From an uncultured Roseburia sp. (GTDB lineage Bacteria; Bacillota_A; Clostridia; Lachnospirales; Lachnospiraceae): DNA of 27,358 nucleotides. The position numbers and the translations under genes were made by a program. Positions 8,056-17,489 of the stretch are shown one piece after another; the stretch's first letter is position 1, and each line of letters begins with the position of its first letter. Below the pieces are notes generated by a model. That model saw only the letters and a list, made by a program, of their open reading frames with translations. It was not told where the DNA came from and searched no databases. Location of the stretch: assembly GCA_900753715.1 (NCBI GenBank), contig CAAEAE010000050.1:1-27358 (forward strand). The letters run 5' to 3'.

Positions 8056-11000
8056 GCATAGATGTTACCACAGAGAAACGTTTTGAATCGGATATTGAAG
8101 AATTTTTTTTGTCGCCAGCAGGTGGATATACACACAATCAAGATGCATATGATTCGCAGCTTGGTGTATACAAAGATACTTTGCTACGGTTTATTCAGAA
8201 AACACAACCGAAAGAATGGAAGCGTTTTTTGCTGCAAAACAAAGTGGATCCGGAGCGGAAATTTTGTCTTGCGTTCAATAATGCCTGTGATATGGATGGA
8301 CTCATTTCTGTATTACGCCATGGCTTCAAGCACAGAGGAATTCCATTTAAAGTCTGCTATTTTAAACCGGAATCAGGTCTGAATCAGACGGCGATGTCTT
8401 TATACGAAGAGAATGAGATTACCTGTAATAGACAATGGTTTTATTCCAATGATACACACAATTCTGTGGATATGGTTCTGGCTGTGAATGGAATTCCGGT
8501 ATTTGCATTGGAATTAAAGAATCAGTATACCGGACAGAACGTAGATCATGCAAAACGACAGTGGATGTATGATCGTGATCCAAGAGAAATTTGTTTTCAG
8601 TTCAATAAAAGAATTTTAGGGTATTTCTGCATTGATCAGTTGGAAGTCTGGATGACAACAAAGCTAGAGGGAAAAAATACATATTTTCTACCGTTCAATC
8701 AGGGATCAAATGGTGCCGGAAAGGATGGCGGAAAGGGAAATCCGGCAAACCCGAATGGCTATCCGACGGCGTACTTCTGGGAGTATGTATTTCAGAAAGA
8801 TAGTATGATGGATATCATTCAGAAATTTATCCATTTGCAAATCAAAGAAGAAAAGAAACGGTTGCCGGATGACACAGAGCAGGTTACGAAAAAGAAAACA
8901 CTGATATTTCCAAGATATCATCAGTTGGATGTGGTGCGTAAGTTAATTGCAGATGTACGGGAAGAAGGATCGGGGCACAATTATCTGATTCAGCACAGTG
9001 CCGGATCTGGAAAATCAAATTCGATTGCCTGGACAGCATATAGACTGGCATCCTTGCATGATGCCAATGATATATCTGTTTTCAGCAGTGTTATTGTAGT
9101 GACAGATCGAACTGTGCTAGATGCTCAGCTACAGGAAACGATTTCAGGATTTGACCATACGATAGGTGCAGTAGAGACGATTGATGATAAAAAGAATTCA
9201 AAAAATTTGAGAGATGCAATTAATAATGGTGCAAGAATTATTGTAACTACTTTGCAGAAATTTCCGGTGATTTATCAGGAAGTGGATAAGGTGGCCGGAA
9301 GAAACTTTGCGATCATTGTTGACGAAGCACATTCTTCACAGACTGGAAGTTCGGCAATGAAATTGAAGGCCACATTAGCAGATACAGAGGCAGCATTACG
9401 GGAATATGCAGAAATAGAGGGGAAAGCAGAAGATGAAATTGACAGAAATGATAAACTTGTTCAGGAAATGCTGACACATGGAAAGCATCCGAACTTATCA
9501 TTTTTTGCATTTACAGCGACTCCGAAACCAGCGACATTAGAGATGTTTGGTAGCCAATGGACTGATGGAAGTTTTCATCCATTTCATATTTATAGTATGA
9601 GACAGGCGATTGAAGAAGGATTTATTTTGGATGTACTGCAGAACTACATGACATACAGTATTTGTTTCAAGATAGCAAAAGATACACCGGAAAATCCAGA
9701 GCTTCCGGAGAGCAGAGCAACAAAGATTATCAAAAAGTATGAGAAATTGCATCCATATAATATCAGCCAGAAATCACAAATTATTGTAGAAACTTTTCGG
9801 GAAACGACCAAAAATAAAATTGGAGGAAAAGGGAAGATGATGGTAGTTACAGACTCCAGACTGGCTGCAGTTCGATATTTCCATGAAATTAAACGGTATA
9901 TTCAAGAACGGCATTATGCAGATATGGATATTTTAGCGGCATTTTCCGGCAGCGTGCAGGATGGTGACGAAGAATATACAGAGTCTGGACTAAATGTAAG
10001 AAAAGATGGAAGTCATATATCAGAAGGACAGACCAAGGAAGAGTTTCATGACAACTTTAATGTCCTTGTTGTTGCAGAAAAATATCAGACAGGATTTGAT
10101 GAGCCTTTGCTACATACTATGATTGTGGACAAAAAATTGAAAAATGTAAAGGCTGTGCAGACATTATCACGTTTGAACCGCACCTGCCCTGGAAAAGTAG
10201 ATACATTTGTGTTGGATTTCGCAAATAAGAAAGAGGATATTCTGGAAGCATTTCAACCATTTTATCAGGAGACAAGCCTTGAGCAGGAAGTAAATGTGGA
10301 TTTGATTTACCAGACAGAAAAAGAACTTTTGGATTATGCGATTTATAATGAGCATGATATTAATGCTTTTATAAACGTATGGAATCATCCGGGAAAACAA
10401 GATGCAACTGCCATGGGAAAAATGACGAGTGTGTTGAAACCGATAGCAGACAGGTACAATTTGAAGAATCCGGAAGAACGATATCAATTCAGAAGACTGG
10501 TAAGAAAGCTGATCCGATGGTACAGCTATATCACACAGGTAGTTCGTATGTTTGATGAAGATATGCATAAGGAATACCTGTTTCTGAGTTACCTGATTGG
10601 ACTGCTTCCAGAAGAAAAAGAAGAGCCAGTCGATCTGGATGGAAAATTGAAACTGGAATATTATAAGCTGCAGAAAACATTTGAAGGTGCGATAACACTG
10701 GATAAAATTGATGGTCAGTATGTTTCGTCCAAGAAGCAAGGAGTACAGGGGAACAGACAGAAAAGTACATTGGATGAAATATTGGACAAGATTAATGAAA
10801 AGTATAAAGGACAATTTTCAGAAGGTGATCGGGTAATGCTGGGTGCTTTACATGATAAATTGATTGAAGATGATAAACTGGCAAGCTCGGCTCGCACTTC
10901 TGATCCAAGAATATTCACGGAAAGTATTTTTCCATCAGCGTTTGGAAATGCAGCAATGGAAAGCTATATGGAGGCCCAGGACAGTTATGGATCACTGTTT

Positions 11001-11153
11001 GAGGACAAAAGCAAGTACGATGCTGTAATGAGTGCGTTAGCAGGGGTGATTTATAGGGAAATGCGGTCAAAAAAGACTGTGGATTACCGGAAAGTTGAAC
11101 GAGATGAGCAGGTTCAAATGGTGGCGGAAGAACCGGTTAAATATGGGAAATAA
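8052..11153 (+). CDS. hsdR: Type I restriction endonuclease subunit HsdR
   Basis: A 1033-residue motor and nuclease. The N-terminal PD-(D/E)xK nuclease shows Asp140 and Glu154-Leu-Lys156 (ALELKNQ). The superfamily 2 translocase follows with Walker A GSGKS (318-322), DEAH (424-427) and TATP (488-491). The C-terminal helical region would dock on HsdM. The enzyme translocates unmodified DNA and cuts at a distance. The start is a TTG overlapping the hsdS stop (TTGA); the ribosome site AAGGAGGTG at 8035-8043 is 8 nt upstream and leaves little doubt. All key motifs are intact. qatA begins 42 nt after the stop, with no terminator between. Confidence 0.95.
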   Translation: MSIDVTTEKRFESDIEEFFLSPAGGYTHNQDAYDSQLGVYKDTLLRFIQKTQPKEWKRFLLQNKVDPERKFCLAFNNACDMDGLISVLRHGFKHRGIPFKVCYFKPESGLNQTAMSLYEENEITCNRQWFYSNDTHNSVDMVLAVNGIPVFALELKNQYTGQNVDHAKRQWMYDRDPREICFQFNKRILGYFCIDQLEVWMTTKLEGKNTYFLPFNQGSNGAGKDGGKGNPANPNGYPTAYFWEYVFQKDSMMDIIQKFIHLQIKEEKKRLPDDTEQVTKKKTLIFPRYHQLDVVRKLIADVREEGSGHNYLIQHSAGSGKSNSIAWTAYRLASLHDANDISVFSSVIVVTDRTVLDAQLQETISGFDHTIGAVETIDDKKNSKNLRDAINNGARIIVTTLQKFPVIYQEVDKVAGRNFAIIVDEAHSSQTGSSAMKLKATLADTEAALREYAEIEGKAEDEIDRNDKLVQEMLTHGKHPNLSFFAFTATPKPATLEMFGSQWTDGSFHPFHIYSMRQAIEEGFILDVLQNYMTYSICFKIAKDTPENPELPESRATKIIKKYEKLHPYNISQKSQIIVETFRETTKNKIGGKGKMMVVTDSRLAAVRYFHEIKRYIQERHYADMDILAAFSGSVQDGDEEYTESGLNVRKDGSHISEGQTKEEFHDNFNVLVVAEKYQTGFDEPLLHTMIVDKKLKNVKAVQTLSRLNRTCPGKVDTFVLDFANKKEDILEAFQPFYQETSLEQEVNVDLIYQTEKELLDYAIYNEHDINAFINVWNHPGKQDATAMGKMTSVLKPIADRYNLKNPEERYQFRRLVRKLIRWYSYITQVVRMFDEDMHKEYLFLSYLIGLLPEEKEEPVDLDGKLKLEYYKLQKTFEGAITLDKIDGQYVSSKKQGVQGNRQKSTLDEILDKINEKYKGQFSEGDRVMLGALHDKLIEDDKLASSARTSDPRIFTESIFPSAFGNAAMESYMEAQDSYGSLFEDKSKYDAVMSALAGVIYREMRSKKTVDYRKVERDEQVQMVAEEPVKYGK

Positions 11154-11195
11154 AAAAGAAACTATGATGGTATGAAAAGGCAAGGGAGGGTTTTT

Positions 11196-13043
11196 ATGTG
11201 GCTAGATAATGCGTCAGATATTGATATTTTATTTTATGAGCCGTATGCAAGAATAATTGCCGATATTGCAAAAAATGAACAATATAATCCATTGACAGTT
11301 GGTGTGTTTGGATTATGGGGTGCAGGAAAATCAACCTTATTGAAGTTAATAGGTGAAAAACTTAAGAGTCAGGATGGAATTATTTGTGTAACTATTAATG
11401 CATGGATGTTTGAATCATATGACGATGCTAAAACTGCAATTATGGAGGCTTTATTACAGGAACTTAAAGAGGAAGTTCCTGTAGAAGAAACTAAAAAGAA
11501 ATTGGGCAAATTAATAAAAAGAGTTGACTGGTTTAAGTTAGGAACAAAAGCAATATCCACGCTTGCACCTGTAGTTGCAAGCGTGGCAACAGGAAATCCA
11601 TTGCCTATGTTGTTAAATGTAACGGGAAGTGCTGAAGAAATTGGAAATACAGTCAAAAATGCAGCAAATTCCATACAGTCATTAAAAGATGAATATTGGA
11701 AAGAGGAAGATGCATCAAATGATGAAAGCACGATAAACAATATCAGGAAATTTAGAGAGGAATTTTCTGATGCATTGAAAAGTGACGATATTAAAAATGT
11801 AGTTGTAATGATAGATGATTTAGACAGATGTCGTCCAGAACGAATAATTGAAATATTGGAAGTAATTAAACTATTCTTGTCCGTTGACAGGACAACTTTT
11901 ATTATTGCTGCAGATGAAAATGTTATAAAGTACTCTATCCGTGAAAAGTATCCACCAATGAATGGATTTGATGTAGAACTGGACAAAGAATACATTGAAA
12001 AAATTATTCAATTGCCAATATATATCCCGGAGTTATCGGCAAAGGATATACAAAATTATCTATTATTATTGGTCACACAAAGCTATTTGGAACAAGAGAG
12101 TTTTAAGCATCTAATAGATAAGATATTCGAAGAAAAAAGAACAATTTCTGGGGATGTAATTACGCTAGAAGAAATTAATAAGTCGATTGGTGAGTTAGGA
12201 TTGAATTGGCAGGATGGAGGACAAACAGCTTTTAATGAGACGGCGAAAATTATTGATGAAATAAGAGAAATTGTTGCATCTACATTGAAAGGCAATCCAC
12301 GCCAGGCAAAACGCTTTTTGAACACATTTATTACCAAACGCCAGTTGGCAAAAATTTATTATGGTGATGAAATTGATATTTCCATTTTAGCCAAATTATT
12401 AGTGTTGCAAAAGTTGGATAATGACTTGTTTATACAATTGAATGAATGGAATAAAGAATTTGATACTGAAAATAAAGAATTTAAGGAAATTCGAACAAAA
12501 GTGATGGAGGGAAATGTTGATGCTCAGAATCCGTGGAACACATCACAAATAAAAAAGTGGCTAGAATGCAAACCTGTTGAATTAGAAAAATATCGATTGG
12601 AAAAATATTTTTATTTGACAAGAGAAAATTTGAAAAGATCTAGTATTGACGAGTCTGGATTCAGTAAAAATACGAAAGAAATTTTGGAAAGAATTGGACG
12701 AGCTAAATCTGGTCAAATGGTGGCTATTATAAAAGATATGGAAAAGTTGAGAGCAGAAGAAATTGCGGATACATTTAAGGTTGTTGTATCAAAAATCGAA
12801 AAAGGTGAAATGAAATTTTTTGTTGTAAGAGATTTGTTTTTGAATTTTGATGCATATAAAGGAAAAATAGTGGATGCAATTGGAAAATCAACAGTTCCAA
12901 TTAAAGCAGGTGATATGGCTGCATTAAGAACAATGTATAATAGTGATACGGGAAATATGAATACTGTATTAGAAACCATGGTAAAAAGAGGAACGTTAAC
13001 AGACGAGCAGATTACAGAAATAAAAGAGCAGAGGAAAAGCTAA
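11196..13043 (+). CDS. qatA: QatA: KAP-family P-loop ATPase of the Qat anti-phage system
   Basis: A 615-residue KAP-type NTPase. Walker A is GLWGAGKS (39-46); Walker B is VVVMIDDLDRCRPERI with Asp207, Asp208 and Asp210, the characteristic KAP signature. A hydrophobic Ala/Pro/Val-rich stretch near 125-148 fits the insertion often found in KAP proteins. The rest is helical and I recognise no other domain. In the qatABCD defence system (KAP ATPase, QatB, QueC-like QatC, TatD-like QatD) the ATPase is the first gene, as here; the mechanism is unresolved. AAGGGAGGG at 11182-11190 fixes the ATG at 11196 rather than the in-frame ATG at 11172, which lacks a ribosome site. qatB starts 1 nt after the stop. 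The later half of the gene is noticeably AT-rich compared with hsdR. Confidence 0.9.
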   Translation: MWLDNASDIDILFYEPYARIIADIAKNEQYNPLTVGVFGLWGAGKSTLLKLIGEKLKSQDGIICVTINAWMFESYDDAKTAIMEALLQELKEEVPVEETKKKLGKLIKRVDWFKLGTKAISTLAPVVASVATGNPLPMLLNVTGSAEEIGNTVKNAANSIQSLKDEYWKEEDASNDESTINNIRKFREEFSDALKSDDIKNVVVMIDDLDRCRPERIIEILEVIKLFLSVDRTTFIIAADENVIKYSIREKYPPMNGFDVELDKEYIEKIIQLPIYIPELSAKDIQNYLLLLVTQSYLEQESFKHLIDKIFEEKRTISGDVITLEEINKSIGELGLNWQDGGQTAFNETAKIIDEIREIVASTLKGNPRQAKRFLNTFITKRQLAKIYYGDEIDISILAKLLVLQKLDNDLFIQLNEWNKEFDTENKEFKEIRTKVMEGNVDAQNPWNTSQIKKWLECKPVELEKYRLEKYFYLTRENLKRSSIDESGFSKNTKEILERIGRAKSGQMVAIIKDMEKLRAEEIADTFKVVVSKIEKGEMKFFVVRDLFLNFDAYKGKIVDAIGKSTVPIKAGDMAALRTMYNSDTGNMNTVLETMVKRGTLTDEQITEIKEQRKS

Positions 13044-13044
13044 T

Positions 13045-13728
13045 ATGGGTACATCAAAAGGATATATAGCACCAACAACATCGCATTGGTCAACCGCAAA
13101 AAGAGCAGTGACGGCCTTTATAAATAATAGAGACTTTGATTCTAAAGCGAAAGCTGCTAGTAAATATGCTACAGCAATGAAAACAGATATGTCGACAGGT
13201 GGTAGTTTTCAATCGGCAGCTGCAAGAACTTTAGGCTTTGCACAAAAAGTTGCGTCTGGTGGGCTGGACAATGCTTTGCGTGAATATAATAGAGAGGATC
13301 TTATAGGGAAGCCGTCGGAAGTTGTTTGGACAGAATTACTGCATGAATTCACAAATTCTGGAGCATCTGTAGAAGATAATATGGCAGCAGACGCATTGTC
13401 ACAGGCTATGGATAATTTGGAAATAGAAGATATTGCGGATATAGGGAATGTTTCAGTTGATATATTACTGAAGGAAATGTTGAAAGAATACATAAAAGAA
13501 AATTTTGATTTTAGATATGAAGAAAAAATATCCAAAGGGAAAACACCTGCACAAACATCTGCAATTTTAAATGATATGCATGAATATATAGAAAATAGTA
13601 TTGACGGTGATTTGAACTTGGATAATTTGAAATCGGTTGATTTTTCTAACATGGGAACATCACAAATCGTGGAGGATGCATTAAGAGATGCCTTGTCTGT
13701 ATTTGAAAAGTATTATGGGGAGGAGTAG
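13045..13728 (+). CDS. qatB: QatB: Qat system protein of unknown function
   Basis: A 227-residue soluble protein. The N-terminus MGTSKGYIAPTTSHWSTAKR, followed by an Ala/Gly-rich segment (about 40-75), is like other QatB proteins. The C-terminal half is acidic and helical. I see no enzymatic motif, signal peptide or membrane segment. Identification rests mainly on its place between a KAP ATPase and a QueC-like gene, and on the N-terminal pattern. GAGGAAA 6-8 nt upstream serves as ribosome site, and the gene begins 1 nt after the qatA stop, so translation is probably coupled. QatB is required with the other three components in the characterised system, but its biochemical role is not known to me. 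Confidence 0.85.
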   Translation: MGTSKGYIAPTTSHWSTAKRAVTAFINNRDFDSKAKAASKYATAMKTDMSTGGSFQSAAARTLGFAQKVASGGLDNALREYNREDLIGKPSEVVWTELLHEFTNSGASVEDNMAADALSQAMDNLEIEDIADIGNVSVDILLKEMLKEYIKENFDFRYEEKISKGKTPAQTSAILNDMHEYIENSIDGDLNLDNLKSVDFSNMGTSQIVEDALRDALSVFEKYYGEE

Positions 13729-13730
13729 AA

Positions 13731-15101
13731 ATGCGGTTTTGGGTTGATAAGGAACAAGAGAAAAAGCCAGATGGCGAATGGAAAGATGCATATGTTTTTT
13801 CGATTAATCGAAAACAATATAGTACGATATTTACAAATATAACGAATAGCTGGTACCGGATGGACCAAATGCAGATTCCTGCAATATATGAGGATTTATT
13901 TATAATAGGTTTGAGTATTTTTGCTTTAGACAAAAGAGTATCCAGAAGAAGGTTTAAAAATTGTTGGACTAGAGATATAAATGTATCAATTCCGGTATTG
14001 GAATATGATAAATGGAAGGATACGGGCTTACAATGGGAAAAAATGCTTGGATTTTTAACGGGAGATCATTGGCATATTGTATTTAGAAAAAGCGAAGTAA
14101 TATATAGCTATAGAGAGCATGCAAATAGGATTCATTTGAATGTTCAGGATTGTGATTGTGTATGTTTGTTTTCAGGAGGATTGGATTCTTTTTGTGGTGC
14201 AATTAGACTATTAGAAGAAGGGGGATCTCCTTGCCTGGTTGGACATAATGAATATCCTAAACTTGCAAAAAGACAGAATTTATTTGTCAGGACTTTTCAG
14301 GATCTTTATCCAGAACAATCTGTTAAATTTATTAGTTTTACAGCAAATTCCAGAGCTCCTATAAGTGAAAAAGAAGGAATATTAAAGGGGAGCGAAAATA
14401 CTTCTCGTGGCAGGTCATTACTGTTTTTATGTGCAGCACTTAGCGTGGCTGGTATTTTAGGAGAAAATGTACCGGTTTATATTCCGGAAAATGGATTCAT
14501 CGGACTCAATATTCCACTAACGGGAGGAAGAAAAGGGACTTGCAGTACAAGAACTACTCACCCATATTTTTTAAGACAATTTAATGGTATCTTAGAACAG
14601 GTAGGAATAAAGAATACTATTACTAATTTTTTTGCGTACAATACAAAGAGAGAGATTGTAGGACAAGTTAAAGATACAGATGCATTTAAAAGCTGTTATG
14701 CAGATACAATTTCATGCTCACATCCTTGTTTAGCAAGATATAATAAAAAGGGCTCTAAAGAATATCCTGTAAACTGCGGATACGGTTATCCGTGTTTGAT
14801 ACGCAAAAGTTCACTTTTGGACATAGATGAGATAAAAAAATATTCTTATCAGGGAGAAGCTTATGATTTTTTGATAGAATATGAAGAAAGTGAGAAGAGT
14901 GCAGATTTAAGAGCGGTGCTTGGAAGTATCTATCGTTGTAAACATTCTTCGGATAAAGAATTAAAAAGATATATTAGATGCGTAGGAGAATTAACAGAAG
15001 AGGAAGTTGAAAAATTTTTATCATTATACAAGAAAAGTATAGAGGATTTAGTACAACTTTTTTCCGCAGATCAGAGAATGAAGGAGTATCTGGGATTATG
15101 A
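13731..15101 (+). CDS. qatC: QatC: QueC-like (7-cyano-7-deazaguanine synthase family) Qat component
   Basis: A 456-residue protein. The PP-loop ATP-pyrophosphatase motif SGGLDS (148-153) matches QueC, which makes preQ0 by ATP-dependent amidation and dehydration. The C-terminal cysteines C329, C333, C349 and C355 could bind zinc, but the spacing (CX3C, then CX5C) differs from the compact QueC cluster. About 140 extra N-terminal residues and the greater length separate it from housekeeping QueC, and no other queuosine or deazapurine genes are nearby. Its role in defence is probably modification of a nucleobase or a protein end, which is speculation. A GGGGAGGAG ribosome site lies just upstream, 2 nt separate it from qatB, and its stop overlaps the qatD start by 4 nt (ATGA). 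Confidence 0.9.
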   Translation: MRFWVDKEQEKKPDGEWKDAYVFSINRKQYSTIFTNITNSWYRMDQMQIPAIYEDLFIIGLSIFALDKRVSRRRFKNCWTRDINVSIPVLEYDKWKDTGLQWEKMLGFLTGDHWHIVFRKSEVIYSYREHANRIHLNVQDCDCVCLFSGGLDSFCGAIRLLEEGGSPCLVGHNEYPKLAKRQNLFVRTFQDLYPEQSVKFISFTANSRAPISEKEGILKGSENTSRGRSLLFLCAALSVAGILGENVPVYIPENGFIGLNIPLTGGRKGTCSTRTTHPYFLRQFNGILEQVGIKNTITNFFAYNTKREIVGQVKDTDAFKSCYADTISCSHPCLARYNKKGSKEYPVNCGYGYPCLIRKSSLLDIDEIKKYSYQGEAYDFLIEYEESEKSADLRAVLGSIYRCKHSSDKELKRYIRCVGELTEEEVEKFLSLYKKSIEDLVQLFSADQRMKEYLGL

Positions 15102-15826
15102 TTCAACACCTTATTGATACACACTTTCATCTGGATTATTACAAAGAGCATCAGAAAATATATGACGGAATAAATGAAAGAAAACAATATACATTGTGCA
15201 TGACGAATTCGCCTGGAGTATATATATCCTGTAAACGCATATATCCGGAAACAAAATATTTGAAATTTGCACTTGGATTCCATCCACAGGATGTATCACT
15301 GAAAGATGCGGATTTTCATGATTTTATGCAATTGGTAAATACAACTAATTATGTAGGAGAAATAGGACTTGATTTTTCAAGACAAAGTTATATTTCGCGT
15401 AATAAACAATGTATGTATTTTGAGCAAATTGTAAGAGTGTGTGCAGAAAAGGATAAATTAATGTCTGTGCATCTTAGAAGAGCGGAGGAAGAAGCAATAT
15501 CTATTTTGAAAAAATATCGTCCTCGTAGGTGCATTATTCATTGGTTTAATGGAAACGGAGAGCAATTGCAACAATTAGTGGATATAGGATGTTATTTTTC
15601 ACTTAATTCTAACATGGTAACAAATGAAAAGAATAAAGAAAAATTGTATTTGATACCAAAAACAAGAGTATTAATTGAAAGTGATGGACCGTTTACAAAA
15701 ATTGATGGAAAAAAGTACACATTTAACAACTTAATAAAAATATACGAGTTAGTTGCACGATATTATAATGAACCAGACATTATTAAGATGGTTTATGCTA
15801 ATTTTCGAGATATTCTTTCAAAATAG
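15098..15826 (+). CDS. qatD: QatD: TatD-family metal-dependent nuclease of the Qat system
   Basis: A 242-residue protein of the TatD hydrolase family (amidohydrolase fold). The metal ligands are all visible: His9 and His11 (DTHFHLD), Glu88 (GEIGLDF), His125 (SVHLRR), His148 (IIHWFNG) and Asp196 (ESDGPF). Length is close to the usual 250-260 residues. TatD enzymes are Mg-dependent DNases; in the Qat system this would be the nuclease effector or processing enzyme. The start overlaps the qatC stop (ATGA), a sign of translational coupling. An intact active site in the last gene implies a working system. Confidence 0.92.
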   Translation: MIQHLIDTHFHLDYYKEHQKIYDGINERKQYTLCMTNSPGVYISCKRIYPETKYLKFALGFHPQDVSLKDADFHDFMQLVNTTNYVGEIGLDFSRQSYISRNKQCMYFEQIVRVCAEKDKLMSVHLRRAEEEAISILKKYRPRRCIIHWFNGNGEQLQQLVDIGCYFSLNSNMVTNEKNKEKLYLIPKTRVLIESDGPFTKIDGKKYTFNNLIKIYELVARYYNEPDIIKMVYANFRDILSK

Positions 15827-15855
15827 TGTTAATTGCAAAGTTAGAGGGTGATTTT

Positions 15856-17322
15856 ATGGCAATACGATCAGTAGAATATCTGCAAAGCCTTGTCCGGGAA
15901 CTTGCAAAACTTCCGGATGAGACTGAGTGGGTAGAATTTAAATGTAATAATAAACAGCCACAGATGATTGGTGAATATATTTCTGCTTTGAGCAATTCAG
16001 CAGCATTATGCGAACGACCAAAAGCATATCTTGTTTGGGGTGTGGATGATGCAACGCACAAAATTGTAGGCACTGAATTTCAGTATCGCAAAATGAAAAA
16101 GGGAAATGAGGAATTGGAAGCATGGCTTTCCAGGATGCTTTCACCAAGAATTAATTTCCGATTTTTTGAGGTTCCGATGGATGAAGGAATGGTTGTGCTG
16201 ATGGAGATTCCTTGTGCAGAAAAACAGCCGGTACAGTTCGCTGGTGGGGAATATATAAGAATTGGAACAAATAAAAAGAACTTAAAAGAGTATCCGGATA
16301 AAGAAAGAGAATTGTGGAGAACATTTGATTCCACACCATATGAATTGCGAATTGCGATGGGAAATCTGAATGAGGATGAAATGGTGTCATTACTGGATTA
16401 TTCTAAATATTATGACAAACTTGAAATGCCGATTCCGAGAAATCGAGATAAGGTACTAGAAGACCTGCAACATGAAAAATTTATTATGAAAAATGACGCT
16501 GGGACATGGGATATCACGAATATGGGTGCTTTGATGATTGCAAAAGATTTGAAAAAATTCGAATCTTTGCATAGGAGATCGGTTCGAGTTATTTGGTACA
16601 AGGAAAATTCCAGATTGGATGCTATAAGAGAAAAGGAATTTTGTGCAGGTTATGCATTTTCACATGAAGAAATCGTGCAGTATATTATGACAATTATTCC
16701 GCAAGAAGAAGTCATTGTGGAAGCTACGAGAAAATCTGTTGTCAGTTTTCCAGAAATCGCTATCCGCGAGTTGCTGGCAAATGCTATGATACATCAGGAT
16801 CTTCAGCAAAGGGGAACGAATCCAATGGTGGAGGTGTTTAAAAATCGAATCGAGTTTTCAAATGCCGGAGCACCATTGGTGGCAATCGAAAGAATTGTAG
16901 ATTCGGTGCCAGTATCCAGAAATGAAAACATTGCCGGATTTATGCACAAATGTGGTATTTGTGAGGAGCGTGGCAGTGGTTATGATAAGATTGTTGAAGC
17001 AACCGGTAAAAATGAGCTGCTTGCTCCGAGAATTGAAAATCAGAATAATCAATTCACAAAAGCAATATTGTTTGCAAAAGTACCATTTGAATTAACTACC
17101 AAAGAAGATCGGATGCGGACTTGCTATATGCAGGCGTGTCTAGCATATGTCAATTTTGAAGGTATTTCTAATTCAGATATTCGAAAAATATTTGGTCTGG
17201 GAGAAAAAGAGAAGGCCAAGGCATCAAGACTTCTTACCAGTGCTGTCGAAGGTGGATATATTAAAGTAATGGACCCGGATACAGCACCAAGATATAAAAA
17301 GTACATTCCATATTGGGCATAA
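15856..17322 (+). CDS. AlbA_2/Schlafen-type ATP-binding protein with GHKL domain
   Basis: A 488-residue protein. The N-terminal third (DETEWVEFKCNN, then the GVDD region) is an AlbA_2 (Schlafen-like, divergent AAA-4) domain. The middle carries a GHKL ATP-binding module: an N-box with Glu305 and Asn309 (RELLANAMIHQD), then FSNAGAP, then GSG (373-375). The C-terminus looks like a winged helix (about 425-480). Such proteins are often mis-labelled RecG-like helicases, lack helicase motifs, and commonly accompany type I restriction loci and defence islands, where they are suspected regulators or accessory effectors. GAGGGTG 5 nt upstream favours the ATG at 15,856; a GTG at 15,826 overlapping the qatD stop is the alternative. 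It is the last gene before the operon terminator. Confidence 0.85.
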   Translation: MAIRSVEYLQSLVRELAKLPDETEWVEFKCNNKQPQMIGEYISALSNSAALCERPKAYLVWGVDDATHKIVGTEFQYRKMKKGNEELEAWLSRMLSPRINFRFFEVPMDEGMVVLMEIPCAEKQPVQFAGGEYIRIGTNKKNLKEYPDKERELWRTFDSTPYELRIAMGNLNEDEMVSLLDYSKYYDKLEMPIPRNRDKVLEDLQHEKFIMKNDAGTWDITNMGALMIAKDLKKFESLHRRSVRVIWYKENSRLDAIREKEFCAGYAFSHEEIVQYIMTIIPQEEVIVEATRKSVVSFPEIAIRELLANAMIHQDLQQRGTNPMVEVFKNRIEFSNAGAPLVAIERIVDSVPVSRNENIAGFMHKCGICEERGSGYDKIVEATGKNELLAPRIENQNNQFTKAILFAKVPFELTTKEDRMRTCYMQACLAYVNFEGISNSDIRKIFGLGEKEKAKASRLLTSAVEGGYIKVMDPDTAPRYKKYIPYWA

Positions 17323-17344
17323 TTTAAGTTTCGCTAAGTTTCAC
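17322..17344. repeat. Direct repeat, left copy, starting at a stop codon
   Basis: A 23-bp sequence beginning at the last base of the preceding stop codon recurs at 17,461-17,483 with one mismatch (22/23). It contains a 10-bp internal period, TAAGTTTCGC then TAAGTTTCAC. The two copies bracket the terminator. Confidence 0.7.
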
Positions 17345-17386
17345 CTATATAAGCATGTGAGAGAATCTTAATAGAAAAATATGCAA

Positions 17387-17431
17387 AAAAGGCACTGAAA
17401 ACAATGGATTATCGGTTTTTCAGTGCCTTTT
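17387..17431. terminator. Bidirectional intrinsic terminator after the defence operon
   Basis: AAAAGGCACTGAAAA (17,387-17,401) pairs perfectly with TTTTCAGTGCCTTTT (17,417-17,431) around a 15-nt loop. A-rich and T-rich flanks let it work in both directions. It separates the rightward defence operon from the leftward XRE gene. Confidence 0.85.
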
Positions 17432-17460
17432 CCTTGAGTAAAAAGAAAAAAATATAATAA

Positions 17461-17483
17461 ATTTAAGTTTTGCTAAGTTTCAC
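17461..17483. repeat. Direct repeat, right copy
   Basis: Second copy of the 23-bp repeat, with T for C at one position. The 10-bp period continues here as TAAGTTTTGC, TAAGTTTCAC, TAAGCTCTAC (17,463-17,492), running into the stop codon of the leftward XRE gene. Confidence 0.7.
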
Positions 17484-17489
17484 TAAGCT

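Noticed and set aside
10167..10814. Leftward 215-codon ORF
   Set aside because: Entirely antisense to hsdR, rich in Phe/Ile/Leu as expected from the complement of Lys/Glu-rich coding sequence, with no ribosome site.
11369..11995. Leftward 208-codon ORF
   Set aside because: Antisense to the qatA ATPase core; Ser/Phe/Ile-rich shadow composition.
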